Assembly (NCBI GenBank): GCA_030068075.1
Contig: CM057826.1
Span: 46,096,558 to 46,160,557, forward strand
Reading direction: 5' to 3'
Length of the DNA: 64,000 nt
From: Paguma larvata
Lineage: Eukaryota > Chordata > Mammalia > Carnivora > Viverridae
Shown here: in pieces, positions 54,050-64,000 of the stretch
How positions within the stretch are numbered: the first letter of the stretch is position 1
How the letters are laid out: each line of letters opens with the position of its first letter
The notes under the pieces: generated by a model
Seen by the model: only the letters and a program-made list of their open reading frames with translations
What the model was told of the DNA's origin: nothing
Databases searched by the model: none
Made by a program: the position numbers and the translations under genes

Positions 54050-54245
54050 TGTACTGAGCACTAAATGGACATACATTTTTAGGTAACAGCTCTATAAAGG
54101 GTCCATTAGAATCATCCTTACCTTTATTTTGTAGATGAGTAAGTTGAGGTCAGAGAAGTTAGCACTTATCCAAGATCACACAGCTACCAAGTGGAATGTC
54201 AGACCACAGAATCCGTGTTTACTCACTCTGCTTTATTCCAGGACA
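54050..54245 (-). mobile_element. MIR SINE, antisense
   Basis: 'gtactgagcactaaatggac', 'tttattttgtagatgagtaa', 'gttgaggtcagagaagttag', 'cacttatccaagatcacaca' and 'gctaccaagtggaatgtcag' form a clear antisense MIR. Confidence 0.8.
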
Positions 54246-54544
54246 ATGTTTCTCCAATTAGGATACAGAAGGCCATAGGACAAAATTGACACATCTTTCT
54301 GGGGAATGTTTTGCCTAAGGATTTTAAAGGAGAAGTTAAGTAATTTAACCAATGATGAATTAAGTCATTATTTTTCCATTACACAGAAATATTCTTTAGA
54401 ACACTAAATCATATGATGTTTTAAGCTGACTCCAGGAGACTCGAAAGAAACACTGGCCTTTTAGTGGGTCCTGTGCCCCACAGGAACATATAAATCTTCT
54501 GGAATAATTGCTAATTCAGTGGAAAGTTTTGAGAAAGCTGCTTA

Positions 54545-54705
54545 GAAGCCAAGCAGTCCTGGTTACATGAGGCTCACCTCTGTAAGTCAGTGACTGGGTG
54601 ACCTTCGGTAAATCTCATCTGTTCAGTAGGGATTTGACATGGAGATTCCCTGGACCATGTAGAAGTCCAGAACATAATAGGTTCTCGATACATGATGATC
54701 TTTAA
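54545..54705 (+). mobile_element. MIR SINE, sense, diverged
   Basis: 'gtcagtgactgggtgacctt', 'cggtaaatctcatctgttca' and 'cagaacataataggttctcg' match MIR core and 3' end with an internal deletion. Confidence 0.58.
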
Positions 54706-55154
54706 TAAACATTCACAAATCACTCTGAAATGTGCCATCAGGTTTGGTCAGCCACCAGTATACATATAATCCTCCAGCTAACCATTGAGACTGAACCATT
54801 GGCCTCTCTCCATTTAGTTTTCAAATACAATTTCAGGCTTCCGGTGCTACCAATTTAACTAAGAAAGGATCCAAGAATGAGTTGTGAAAAAAAAACACAA
54901 AGTATGTAGGCTAGATATTAACTGAATTATTTATTTCATGGCTGGACCAAAAATAGAAATTTTCAATTAATATAAAATAGACACTACCTTCATTTTCAAT
55001 GAATTCATTCATACTATCCAAAGTGTCTTTTAGCACAGGTAAGGTACTACTTAAGTTTTAGTATAAGTTACTTTTTCTTTAGATCCCTAAAACTTAGTCT
55101 TGTTACTCTAACATGTGCTCATTCTTGGTAAATAGAGGCAGTTTCAGGGTAGCA

Positions 55155-55280
55155 TTTAAAAGAATGGGTTCTGATAATAGAAGCGTGGTTGGAATACCCA
55201 CTCTTCAAGTTCCTCCTCAAGTTGTTTTAATTAGCACAGTGCCTAGTACATAGTAAGTTTGCAATAATTTTTAGGTATAA
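55155..55280 (+). mobile_element. MIR SINE, sense, internally deleted
   Basis: Head-like 'aagaatgggttctgataata' is joined to the tail 'agcacagtgcctagtacata' and 'gtaagtttgcaataattttt' with the core missing. Confidence 0.5.
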
Positions 55281-56515
55281 TTTTTTATTAAATACCTTTT
55301 CCAATATTAAACTTGAGTGAAATGTAATTATTCATATGTGAGATTAATTTTCACTTCTCAGCCTCTTAGAGTAAGGTGGCTCACCTATTTTGGTCCTATT
55401 TCCAGGAATTACTATACAACATATAAACAAACACAGGGTATTCTTTAGGATGTCTGTCTCTGAGTGTGGACATTGAGGATGGACAGAAATCATCATGACC
55501 CCTTGATTCAGTTAGGGGGTCACTTACATGAGAATATTATGGCAGACAGATAATACATTCATTTGCTATTAATCTTTCAAAATCTGTATACTGATGAGAA
55601 ACAGGATTTGTTTTTTAGGTCCAGGACAAGTACCCTTTCGCTTTCTCCTCTAACCCTCTCATTGTCTAGAGGAGAGTGGATCTCCATGGTAAGTTAGTGG
55701 CAAACCTGGTAAGAAGAATCCACTCATGGCCTGGTGCTCCTTCCGGAGCTGCACTGACTTCAAAACTAGAAATTTCATTTAAAGGAAAAATCTAGGCAAC
55801 ATTTATTAATTACTTAATTTTCATTTTTAATTAAAATAATTGACAGCCTAGCTCTGCTACACATAGAGTCAGGTTAGTTGGATGGGTCATTAAATGTTCT
55901 GAGAGCATAGGTCTTATTGGGAAGACTTGAAAATTATTACTGTCATTAATGAGAACGGGGAGTGTGGAAATGTACATCATTTCTTTGATATTCAAATCAA
56001 TTATTTAGTTTCCATCTCACTTGAGAAAGAATCTCTCAGTGTGAAGAATGTGATGGTTTAGAGATGGGAGGGCACAGGAAGACCTATTGAGAGAGTTCCT
56101 GTGGAAACTGCAATTATGATGTCTGTACTTTCATATGCAGTCACCTTGGAAACCCAGGTTCTGAGAATCAGATTTCTCAAATATGATTTGCTACAAAATC
56201 CAAGCTTCTAATCACTATCAGGAAGCCCATGTTAGATTCCTAAAGCACAATATTTGTGATCAGTTTTTCCTCTAGCAAATATAGTTGACAGATTATACAG
56301 AATCTGTGAAGAATTTTTCCTTCTCAAAATCAGTGACATTTTACTAAATCTTGTAACAATCAGAAACATACTATGGAGGAAAAATGGACTTCTTTGGCCA
56401 CCTGCCTTCGAATATCTTGGATTTAAATTACCCTTGGATGCAGGTTTTTTCAAAGTCTCTTATATTACTACTGTGTGAGCCAGGATACCTCTTGTGGATG
56501 GTGAGATGTTAAGAG
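55281..56515. other. Non-repeat AT-rich DNA
   Basis: No repeat recognised. 'tattaattacttaattttca' and 'tttttaattaaaataattga' at 55,804-55,843 form a dense cluster of TAAT words. The 73-codon minus frame at 56,232-56,453 has no family signature. Confidence 0.4.
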
Positions 56516-56525
56516 TGCCAGAGGT

Positions 56526-56684
56526 TGGGCGCCTGGGTGTCTCAGTTGGTTAAGCATCTGACTCTAGATTTCAACTGAGGTTGTAATCCCAGGGCCATAG
56601 GATCAAGCATCAAGTCAGGCTCCATGCTGAGTGTAGAGCCTGCTCAGGAATGTCTCTCTCTCTCAGTAAATAAATATTTAAAAA
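56526..56684 (+). mobile_element. CAN-SINE, old and shortened
   Basis: 'tgggcgcctgggtgtctcag', 'catctgactctagatttcaa', 'ctgaggttgtaatcccaggg', 'tgctgagtgtagagcctgct' and a brief CT run, then 'cagtaaataaatatttaaa'. Target duplication 'tgccagaggt' (56,516-56,525) versus 'tgtcagaggt' (56,685-56,694), 9 of 10. The 'gtgtagagcctgc' body suggests an early CAN-SINE subfamily. Confidence 0.93.
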
Positions 56685-56749
56685 TGTCAGAGGTGAGTAG
56701 AGATGGAGAAGAAAAGTGATCCCCCATCCTAACCAGTTTAGAGTAATAA

Positions 56750-56955
56750 AACTGTCACTTGTCACCACTTTCTGTATACCATATACTTGACTAACGCATT
56801 CCCTACATTTCCATATTCCAGCTTCTTTGTAACAGTCCTTTGAAAGAGATATTAAAAAACAATTTGTCCCTTTTCTAAGACCAACATCCAGCAGATGGTG
56901 GTGTTTGGACTTAAATCCTGATGCTGAATCTCAAGCCTTAAATCACTATATTACA
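56750..56955 (-). mobile_element. MIR-like SINE, antisense
   Basis: 'actaacgcattccctacatt', 'gtaacagtcctttgaaagag' and 'tggacttaaatcctgatgct' then 'aatcactatattac' are consistent with antisense MIR with a deleted core. Confidence 0.55.
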
Positions 56956-57126
56956 TTCTTCCCAAGATATTTAAATTAATATATTTCTGGGGGAGGGGAA
57001 CTATGGACCTCATAGAAAATCTAAAAGGTAACATATTACAAGGGGCAAAATATGGCCCTAAAACACAAATACAGAATGAGGTAATTACCAGCAAAACAGG
57101 TCACAAACTGAGGGATTTGCAGTAGG

Positions 57127-57167
57127 TTTTTTTTTTGTTTGGTTTGGTTTGGTTTGGTTTTGGTTTA
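57127..57167 (+). repeat. T-run plus (GGTTT)n simple repeat
   Basis: T homopolymer of 10, then four to five GGTTT units with one irregular unit. Confidence 0.95.
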
Positions 57168-57339
57168 AATTCAGTATAACACTAACATGACCACAAATCG
57201 TAATGTAATTAGACTGCAGTAAGTTGTCCAAAGAAGTTGTCAAGAAGGTAAGGGGAGAGTGGTTCTTTTGGTCCTGGACCTTGCTCAGAATATAACAGGA
57301 CTACTGTATTCAATAATAGGTGGCAGAATCTAAGAGGGA

Positions 57340-57640
57340 AATCCATTCAACAAAAAGTTATTGAGCAACAGTGTCCTTGATGCGAGACATAAATCTAGTG
57401 GAATTACTGCCCTTACAGAGCTTATGCTAGAGGAAAAGATTAAATCAAGTAAACAGACAAATTATTACAAATTGTGTTCAGTGGCATTCTTTCAGTGACA
57501 GAAGGGGTGGTCAGGGAAAGCCTCTCAAAAGACGTGGAATTTAAAGGAAACCAGACAAAGGAAGAGGATGGAAGACGGGGCAGGTGGCCCTACAATCTGC
57601 TGCAGGCAGGATGACCAGGACAGTTGCTCAAGTATACTCC
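57340..57640 (-). mobile_element. L2 3' end, antisense
   Basis: 'ttcaacaaaaagttattgag', 'ttactgcccttacagagctt', 'atgctagaggaaaagattaa' and 'ggtggtcagggaaagcctct' follow antisense L2 order. The first half of the 131-codon frame at 57,584-57,979 overlaps its end. Confidence 0.65.
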
Positions 57641-57644
57641 CTGG

Positions 57645-57790
57645 AGCATCTGCTGAAGATTTTCTTTAGCCTGGATAAAGAAAACCTCAGAATAACTAGG
57701 GTGCTTGTCTTTATAAATTTGGAATATAAACCTATGGAAGCTTTAGATTACGTAGCATGCCACAGAATGAGACTTCTACTCAATATGTGG
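57645..57790 (-). mobile_element. Possible L3/CR1-like fragment, antisense
   Basis: 'tttagcctggataaagaaaa' followed by 'tgtctttataaatttggaat' is reminiscent of the antisense L3/CR1 words 'tttagcctggagaagagaag' and 'gtctttaaatatttgaag'. Short and tentative. Confidence 0.35.
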
Positions 57791-57819
57791 AACCACTTTT
57801 CAGCAATCAGAACCGTGGA

Positions 57820-58020
57820 ATATTACAAAACATACTGGCTAGAAATCAGGATGCCTGGGTATGACATACAACTCTTAAGGCACATGGTTTGGACCATGAT
57901 CTTTAACCTCTTCGAACTTCTATTGCTTTTCTTCACAAATGAGGCTGTAACTGAATACCAGGTGGAACAAAATGCATGAAAAGCACCCAATGTGTAGGGC
58001 ATATAATATGCATTCACTAA
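57820..58020 (+). mobile_element. MIR SINE, sense
   Basis: 'actggctagaaatcaggatg', 'cctgggtatgacatacaact', 'gatctttaacctcttcgaac' and 'ttcttcacaaatgaggctgt', ending 'agggcatataatatgcattc', keep MIR order. The C-terminal half of the 131-codon frame reads through it. Confidence 0.62.
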
Positions 58021-58733
58021 TGGTATGTGAATCTAAATCTGTCCCTGGCTTTCACTTGAGGCCTCTGAGGCTCCTTTGAATCAGACCATGTAAAAACTTA
58101 ACTCAAAAATACAGAATGAATCACAAGGGTTGCAGGAGAATGAGGTCAGAGGGAGTATTTTTAATTTTTAAGCTAAAACCCAAAGAGCCAGTGTTAAACC
58201 TGATGGTAGCCAATACCATGCATTTTATCTGGCATCAAAATTTCACTCTGCATTACTTTAAGTGGCCCAGTATACTGACACAAGTCACATTCTTCAAATT
58301 GACTGTTAGTTCATTAGTGTTTATCAAACACACAACTAAAATATGAGAGCAATTTTTAAAGCACTTTTCTTGATATAGGAATTCGACTTTGAGCTCTTGA
58401 AGATTCAAAGAGAGCTAATGAACTTAAGATCAATGAAGAAACTGTTCAAGAAATACACACACTCCTTGGGTAAAGAATCACACTGATTTGCTAAAGTTGT
58501 ATATACACAGTATCAAATACAGTTGCCCAGGATAGCTCACTGGACCCCTGGGTTCGGTACTGCAGGTTCAACTTTGTCAAGTATATTAACTTAGCTGCTA
58601 TCGTCACAGTTTGGGTTCCTTTTCCACCAGAAGCAATACCACAAGTATTCCATTCCCATTAGTGGGATGGTAGGGTTCCATATTAAAGGTTCTCTACCCA
58701 CAACACACATGTAGATCTGCTGTCAATTTAAAC
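58021..58733. other. No recognised feature
   Basis: Anonymous DNA. The 76-codon frame at 58,116-58,346 has no domain signature or splice context. Confidence 0.4.
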
Positions 58734-59045
58734 CAGTAGTTTTCAACCATAAACACATAGGGAAATTTTTTAAATATATAAATGTTCTGGCATTTTGATT
58801 TAGTTTGTGTGGGATATGACCCAAGTTTTGTTTTGTTTTGTTTTTTCATTCAAGTTAGTTAACATACGGTGTAGTATTGGTCTCAGGATTTGAACCCAGT
58901 GATTCATGACATAACATAGTACACCCAGTCCTCATCCCAGTAAGTGCCCTCCTTAATGCCCATTACTCATTTATTCCACTACCTCCAGCAAGCTTTGAAA
59001 GTTCCCCTTGTGCTTCTGACTTGAATTGCCAATTCAAGAACTCCT
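58734..59045 (+). mobile_element. MER5A-like hAT element split by an L1
   Basis: The left part opens 'ccagtagttttcaaccataa' and continues 'gggaaattttttaaatatat', 'cattttgatttagtttgtgt'. After the L1 fragment the right part 'ccccttgtgcttctgacttg' and 'ccaattcaagaac' fits the MER5 right end. Diverged. Confidence 0.52.
58831..58988 (-). mobile_element. L1 3' fragment, antisense (carnivore L1)
   Basis: A T-rich tail ('ttttgttttgttttttcatt') opens it, then 'caagttagttaacatacggt', 'gtagtattggtctcaggatt', 'cccagtgattcatgacataa' and 'taagtgccctccttaatgcc'. A 5'-truncated L1 inserted with its poly(A) to the left. Target duplication 'caagttttg' (58,822-58,830) versus 'caagctttg' (58,989-58,997), 8 of 9. 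Confidence 0.88.
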
Positions 59046-60079
59046 CAAAAGCAGCAATTATAATTAACCAAAGCACGAGAAACTTTTCAACCCCACCCAC
59101 CAATTGTGTCTAAATTATGTCCCTTTCAAACATAACTTTTTCTATTTCATTTTTTCCCCCAAACTTAGAACACACAGAGTAATCCTAGGTATTGGTGTTA
59201 GCATGAATATGCTATTTCCTAGAGATGTTGGCATTAACCCTCTTCTATTTCAGTTACCAATATATTACTTGGTTTTTATGATGTTTTGAAGGTCGCTTTC
59301 CAAAGTAACAAAAGCCATTGTCTTCATTCTCTGAGGATGGGAGCAAAATATGATCTAAAAGCTTGTCTAGGTTTGGAAGTGATTAATGTAGATTCTTATG
59401 ATGAAGGAAATGAAAACGAGAAATCTGGATAAGTAATCACTGTTTCCACGAAAACAATTTCAACAAAAAATGAGCTTGAAACGGAGAGAACAAACTGATA
59501 ATGCCAACAGCAAATAAATTATTCTGAGTTTTAAAAACAGACCTTGTGATAGCATTTAAAGTTTTGTGGGGTTTTTTGATTCATGACACTTCTGAGTGTA
59601 ACTGAGGGAGAAAGGGACACTGTTGCTGCTCCCCTGTTTTACAGGTACTTGGAATGGAATTTGAGCAGAAAAGAAAAGCTTACGAATGAATGTAGCAATG
59701 TTCCAACCAATGATGGTTCAATAAAGAAAACATTTCTCCAGGGCTTTATAAGCCTAAGAGATACATCACATTTCTCCTTGTCATATTCCCTGGGCCAGAG
59801 CTGGGGAGGGTAGCAGAGTCTGGGCACTGTGGAACTCTGGTCAGACTTTGCCTTGTCTCTGGCTATTGAAAGAGAACATTTCAGAGAAGATGGTCCTCCT
59901 AATGGGATGCTACCATCATTACCTGGCTGAGACATTCAGTTCTTGGAGTGTACCTACCTAGTCTCACCAGTCAAAACAAGTCCATAGAATCTCACTAGGT
60001 TTTCAAATATTTCTTTTGAGTTGTATATACATAGTACCATTAACTCAGCAATACAGAAATACACTGCCAACCATGATCA
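59046..60079. other. No recognised feature
   Basis: About 1 kb with no named repeat. Opposite-strand frames of 76 and 98 codons overlap at 59,583-59,935, arguing against coding. Confidence 0.4.
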
Positions 60080-61262
<1,183 letters not shown>

Positions 61263-62119
61263 AACCAATTCTTAATGGACCTTCAAGACTAACCAAGACT
61301 CTGCCAGTCTGGGGCACAGGCCACTTCTCTATGTCCCCTTAGGTCTAGTGTAATAAATGTTTATTAAGTATATCAACAAGCTCTACACTGGAAAAGAAGG
61401 ATTGATTCAAAAGAATGTTTTGTGATGGCCTGATTGCCTTTTATAGAAGCAAACTTCAAGACAGTTTTGCTCTAGAGGACAGAATATCACTGCTTTTCTA
61501 AGAGAAATGGCCTTTAAATGAGAATATCCAATCCATTTCTTAAATCTTCAGAGCAGAACCCTGGAATATTCTGCTTAGATTTTTCAACTCAGTTTTTAAA
61601 GAGAGATCTGACTCTAAAAATTCAACAGCTTCATTGGTAAAATTTAAATACCTACTGCAGATATGAGGGGCTTGAATTTCAAAGTAATCCTCACTCAGCT
61701 TAAAAGTAGATACTATATAATTAGAAAAGCCCAAGTTTCTTACTTTTTGCAGGTGCTTATTTTATTTCAACCAGTTTCTGTACTGGAAGTTGATTCCACT
61801 GAATACGGTATATTCAAGCCAAAGCAGCCATTTAAAACAGGATGACGTGGGGTGGATTTGTACTGTACCAATTTAGCTACATTAGAACTACATTACACTG
61901 GCCTACAGGAAAACAATGGGTCGTTTGCTTACAGAATTCATTTTCTAGTTTATTCTTGGCAAATGCAGTATTCCCTCAGTCCAAATATTAGGAATTTGAG
62001 CATATCTAAACACAAATTGACTTGAAAATCAAACTGGTTTAGTTTAGAGACTGGTTTCTTAGAAAGCAAGAAATCTATAAGTGATTATTAATCAAATAAT
62101 TTTTTAAAGAAGCACATTA
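61263..62119. other. No recognised feature
   Basis: No repeat or exon recognised. Two small frames on opposite strands overlap at 61,663-61,734. Confidence 0.4.
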
Positions 62120-62294
62120 TAACAGTGTGATTCCAAGGTGATGGATGTTAACTAGACTTATTGTGGTGATCATTTCAAAATGTATACAAATATCAAATCA
62201 TTATGTCGTACACCTGAGACTAATATGTCAATTATAACTCAATTTTAAAAAGTAATAAAATGAAATAAAATAGTAAAATAAAAATTAAAAAAAA
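62120..62294 (+). mobile_element. L1 3' end, sense (carnivore L1 type)
   Basis: 'ggtgatggatgttaactaga', 'cttattgtggtgatcatttc', 'aaatcattatgtcgtacacc' and 'tgagactaatatgtcaatta' are the L1 3' terminus, ending in an A-rich tail with AATAAAA units. The reverse complement of the same sequence occurs at 17,005-17,280. Confidence 0.88.
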
Positions 62295-62929
62295 CTATGT
62301 TTCCTGGAATTCCCTTCACTGAGTTTGCATGCTTGCATGAGGACTAAAGGGTGGAGTTAAATAGCAGGTATATTGCTTTTACCCCCAAAGGTCAGTGCAG
62401 GGCACCAGGCACTGTTGAAAATCACCTTCCAGGTCATCTGCATAGTGTGGAGCAGCAGGTGAGTCTTTAACACCTCCAGTTCATATATGCCAGGTCCATG
62501 CTTTGCTTCATAAAGAAAGGCAACAGCTTTTGTTCCACTGAATCAGAGACTTTGAACTGGTACCTGCTGACAGTCTCCTACAATGCTTCTTCCTGGTAGG
62601 TTCCAGCTTATCCTCCCCCCCACTTCACATCCATCTCCCCTTCCTGACTGCCTGTCCTGCTGACTTCAGATGCAAGATCAGACACAAAGACACATTAAAT
62701 TCCTATTAGGTGCCTATATGTATTCTATTTATAGAGGTTCTCTTTCTCTGATGGAACATTGATCAATAAACTTCTAGAGAGTTTTCTAGCAAACTGGCAG
62801 CCCTTAGACCGGACAGATCTGGCTCATAAAAAGTTGGCACATTCATTGTATAGAATAGTAATAGGCTACCAAGTTTTAAAATTAAGGAGATTTCACTCTA
62901 ATTTCAATTTCCATCTTCATTGAAAAATC
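62295..62929. other. No recognised feature
   Basis: Anonymous DNA with a C-run near 62,614. No exon-like frame. Confidence 0.4.
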
Positions 62930-63775
62930 AGAAACTTGGACCTCTAGTGCTGTAGAATGGTAGTCTAAGTACACTGACTGGCCCACCCACTGAAAAAACC
63001 TAACGTTGGAAATTAGGATTTTTCAGAGTCCAAGAACTAAAACAGCATGGGAATCTAGAGAAGTTACATGAGTATCAACTCCAGCTATAACTTTAGAAAT
63101 TTTGCTGACCTAGATGAAATTCAGCTACAGTTTTAATATCCTAGTGGTCATAGCATCAAAACAGAGCTCAGGGCCCACCTGAAGCAGACAGTCTAATTAG
63201 AGGTACCACAATGAAACTTGGACCCCAGTGTACCCAAACCCTCAGTGTAAGGACAAAATAGAATTCAGCCTATGTAGTCTTCTCCATCCTGACCGTTTCA
63301 CCCGGTGGATTGCAAGGGAAATTACCTATTTTGAATCTCAGCACTGAATGGAAGGGAAAGAAAAAAAATGACTCCAAAGTTTGGTAACCCCAAACTGGTA
63401 CTCACTGTGGTTTATAGACTGAATGTATAGTGCCTAGGTGGTTCTAAAATCTCAAGCAAAGAAATTAATTTACAGTGGGCCCAAGCTGATGGTGGCACCA
63501 GTGATTGATTGATGAAAAATGCAAATCCTGTCTAGAAAAAAGCACCTTAAATGCAGGTCTCAATTTCTGCAGATAAAGAAAAATATGAACCTATAGCTGA
63601 AAAATATTAAACACTTAAATGAGGTACGATGAGCAAGAGAGCGAGGAGGAAAAAGAGATAGCAGATTTAGACACACTGGCGCTTCCAGTATAGTAGTTAG
63701 TAGAGAAAGAATATAAAATAAGTATGTTTGCTATGATTAAAGAAACAGAAGAATGAATTGAAAAAGTAAAAGATA
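62930..63775 (+). mobile_element. Probable old L1 5' region, sense
   Basis: 'aaaaaagcaccttaaatgca', 'ggtctcaatttctgcagata', 'atattaaacacttaaatgag' and 'agaatataaaataagtatgt' then 'tatgattaaagaaacagaag' resemble L1M-type 5' UTR/ORF1-proximal sequence. The first 400 bp are assigned only by continuity. Interrupted at its right edge by the final SINE. Confidence 0.42.
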
Positions 63776-63985
63776 GAGGCACCTGGGTGGCTCAGCTGGT
63801 TATGCATCCCACTTAAGCTCAGGTCATGATCTCTTGGTCAGTGAGTTCAAGCCCCACGTCAGGCTGTGCTGGCAGTTCAGAGCCTGAGCCTGCTTCAGAT
63901 TCTGTGTTTCCCTCTCTTTCTGTCCCTCCCCCAGTCATGCTCTGTCTCTCTCAATAAACATAAAAAAAATAATTTTTTAAGAAAG
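63776..63985 (+). mobile_element. CAN-SINE
   Basis: 'gaggcacctgggtggctcag', 'aagctcaggtcatgatctct', 'gtgagttcaagccccacgtc', 'ggcagttcagagcctgagcc', CT-rich segment and 'caataaacataaaaaaaata'. Slightly shortened body ('ggctgtgctggcag'). No clean target duplication was found. Confidence 0.95.
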
Positions 63986-64000
63986 AGTAGCATAAAAATG

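Noticed and set aside
57584..57979. 131-codon open frame as a possible gene
   Set aside because: Its first part overlaps an antisense L2 and possible L3 remnant and its second part reads through a sense MIR. No promoter, splice sites or protein-family resemblance.

Overview
This window is nuclear DNA from a carnivoran mammal, most likely a felid or another feliform. The diagnostic signal is a set of eleven clear tRNA-derived CAN-SINEs (plus two shorter, older ones) of the cat type. They have a 'gcctgggtggctcag' head, 'aggtcatgatctc' B-box region, a CT-rich 3' segment and a 'caaaaataaataaac' tail, and most can be paired with target-site duplications. No protein-coding exon, functional RNA gene, CpG-island-like block, CRISPR array or prokaryotic-style operon could be supported. 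I read it as AT-rich intergenic or deep intronic DNA. Family names below come from recognising consensus sequence by eye, so element edges are approximate, usually within 10-50 bp.

Layout. 1-10,000: old MIR and LINE-2 (L2) fragments, a MER5A hAT transposon inside an L2 tail, a long non-repeat block (about 5,480-7,030) and the first SINE. 10,000-20,000: three CAN-SINEs, one with a perfect 16-bp target duplication and one whose tail grew into an AAAG microsatellite. This stretch also holds a processed pseudogene of ribosomal protein gene RPL39 (16,296-16,689) with a perfect 11-bp target duplication, L1 tails, a strong G-quadruplex motif and a 31-unit AC microsatellite. 20,000-31,000: MIRs, L1 and L2 tails, a roughly 1.7-kb L2 (26,270-27,965) that still carries decayed reverse-transcriptase reading frames, and two tandem CAN-SINEs inside an older repeat. 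31,000-44,000: mostly non-repeat DNA, an antisense L1, a Tigger-type transposon with both inverted ends and TA duplications (38,875-39,549), and a 49-bp segment shared between that transposon and unique DNA 1.15 kb upstream. 44,000-64,000: long antisense L2 copies, MIRs, an L3/CR1-like piece, further SINEs, an L1 nested in a MER5A, an L1 3' end and a probable L1 5' region running into the last SINE.

No genes act together here, because every readable protein trace is a fossil: RPL39 retrocopy, L2 polymerase remnants, transposon ends. The parts that may matter functionally are the non-repeat AT-rich blocks with clustered homeodomain, forkhead, AP-1 or GATA-like words and short perfect palindromes (about 5,540-6,180; 18,230-18,480; 37,440-37,720; 40,140-40,540; 41,930-42,180; 52,720-53,100). 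They are candidates for conserved non-coding elements, but conservation cannot be tested from one sequence. I did not find a new biological system; the most unusual observation is the templated-looking 49-bp duplication.
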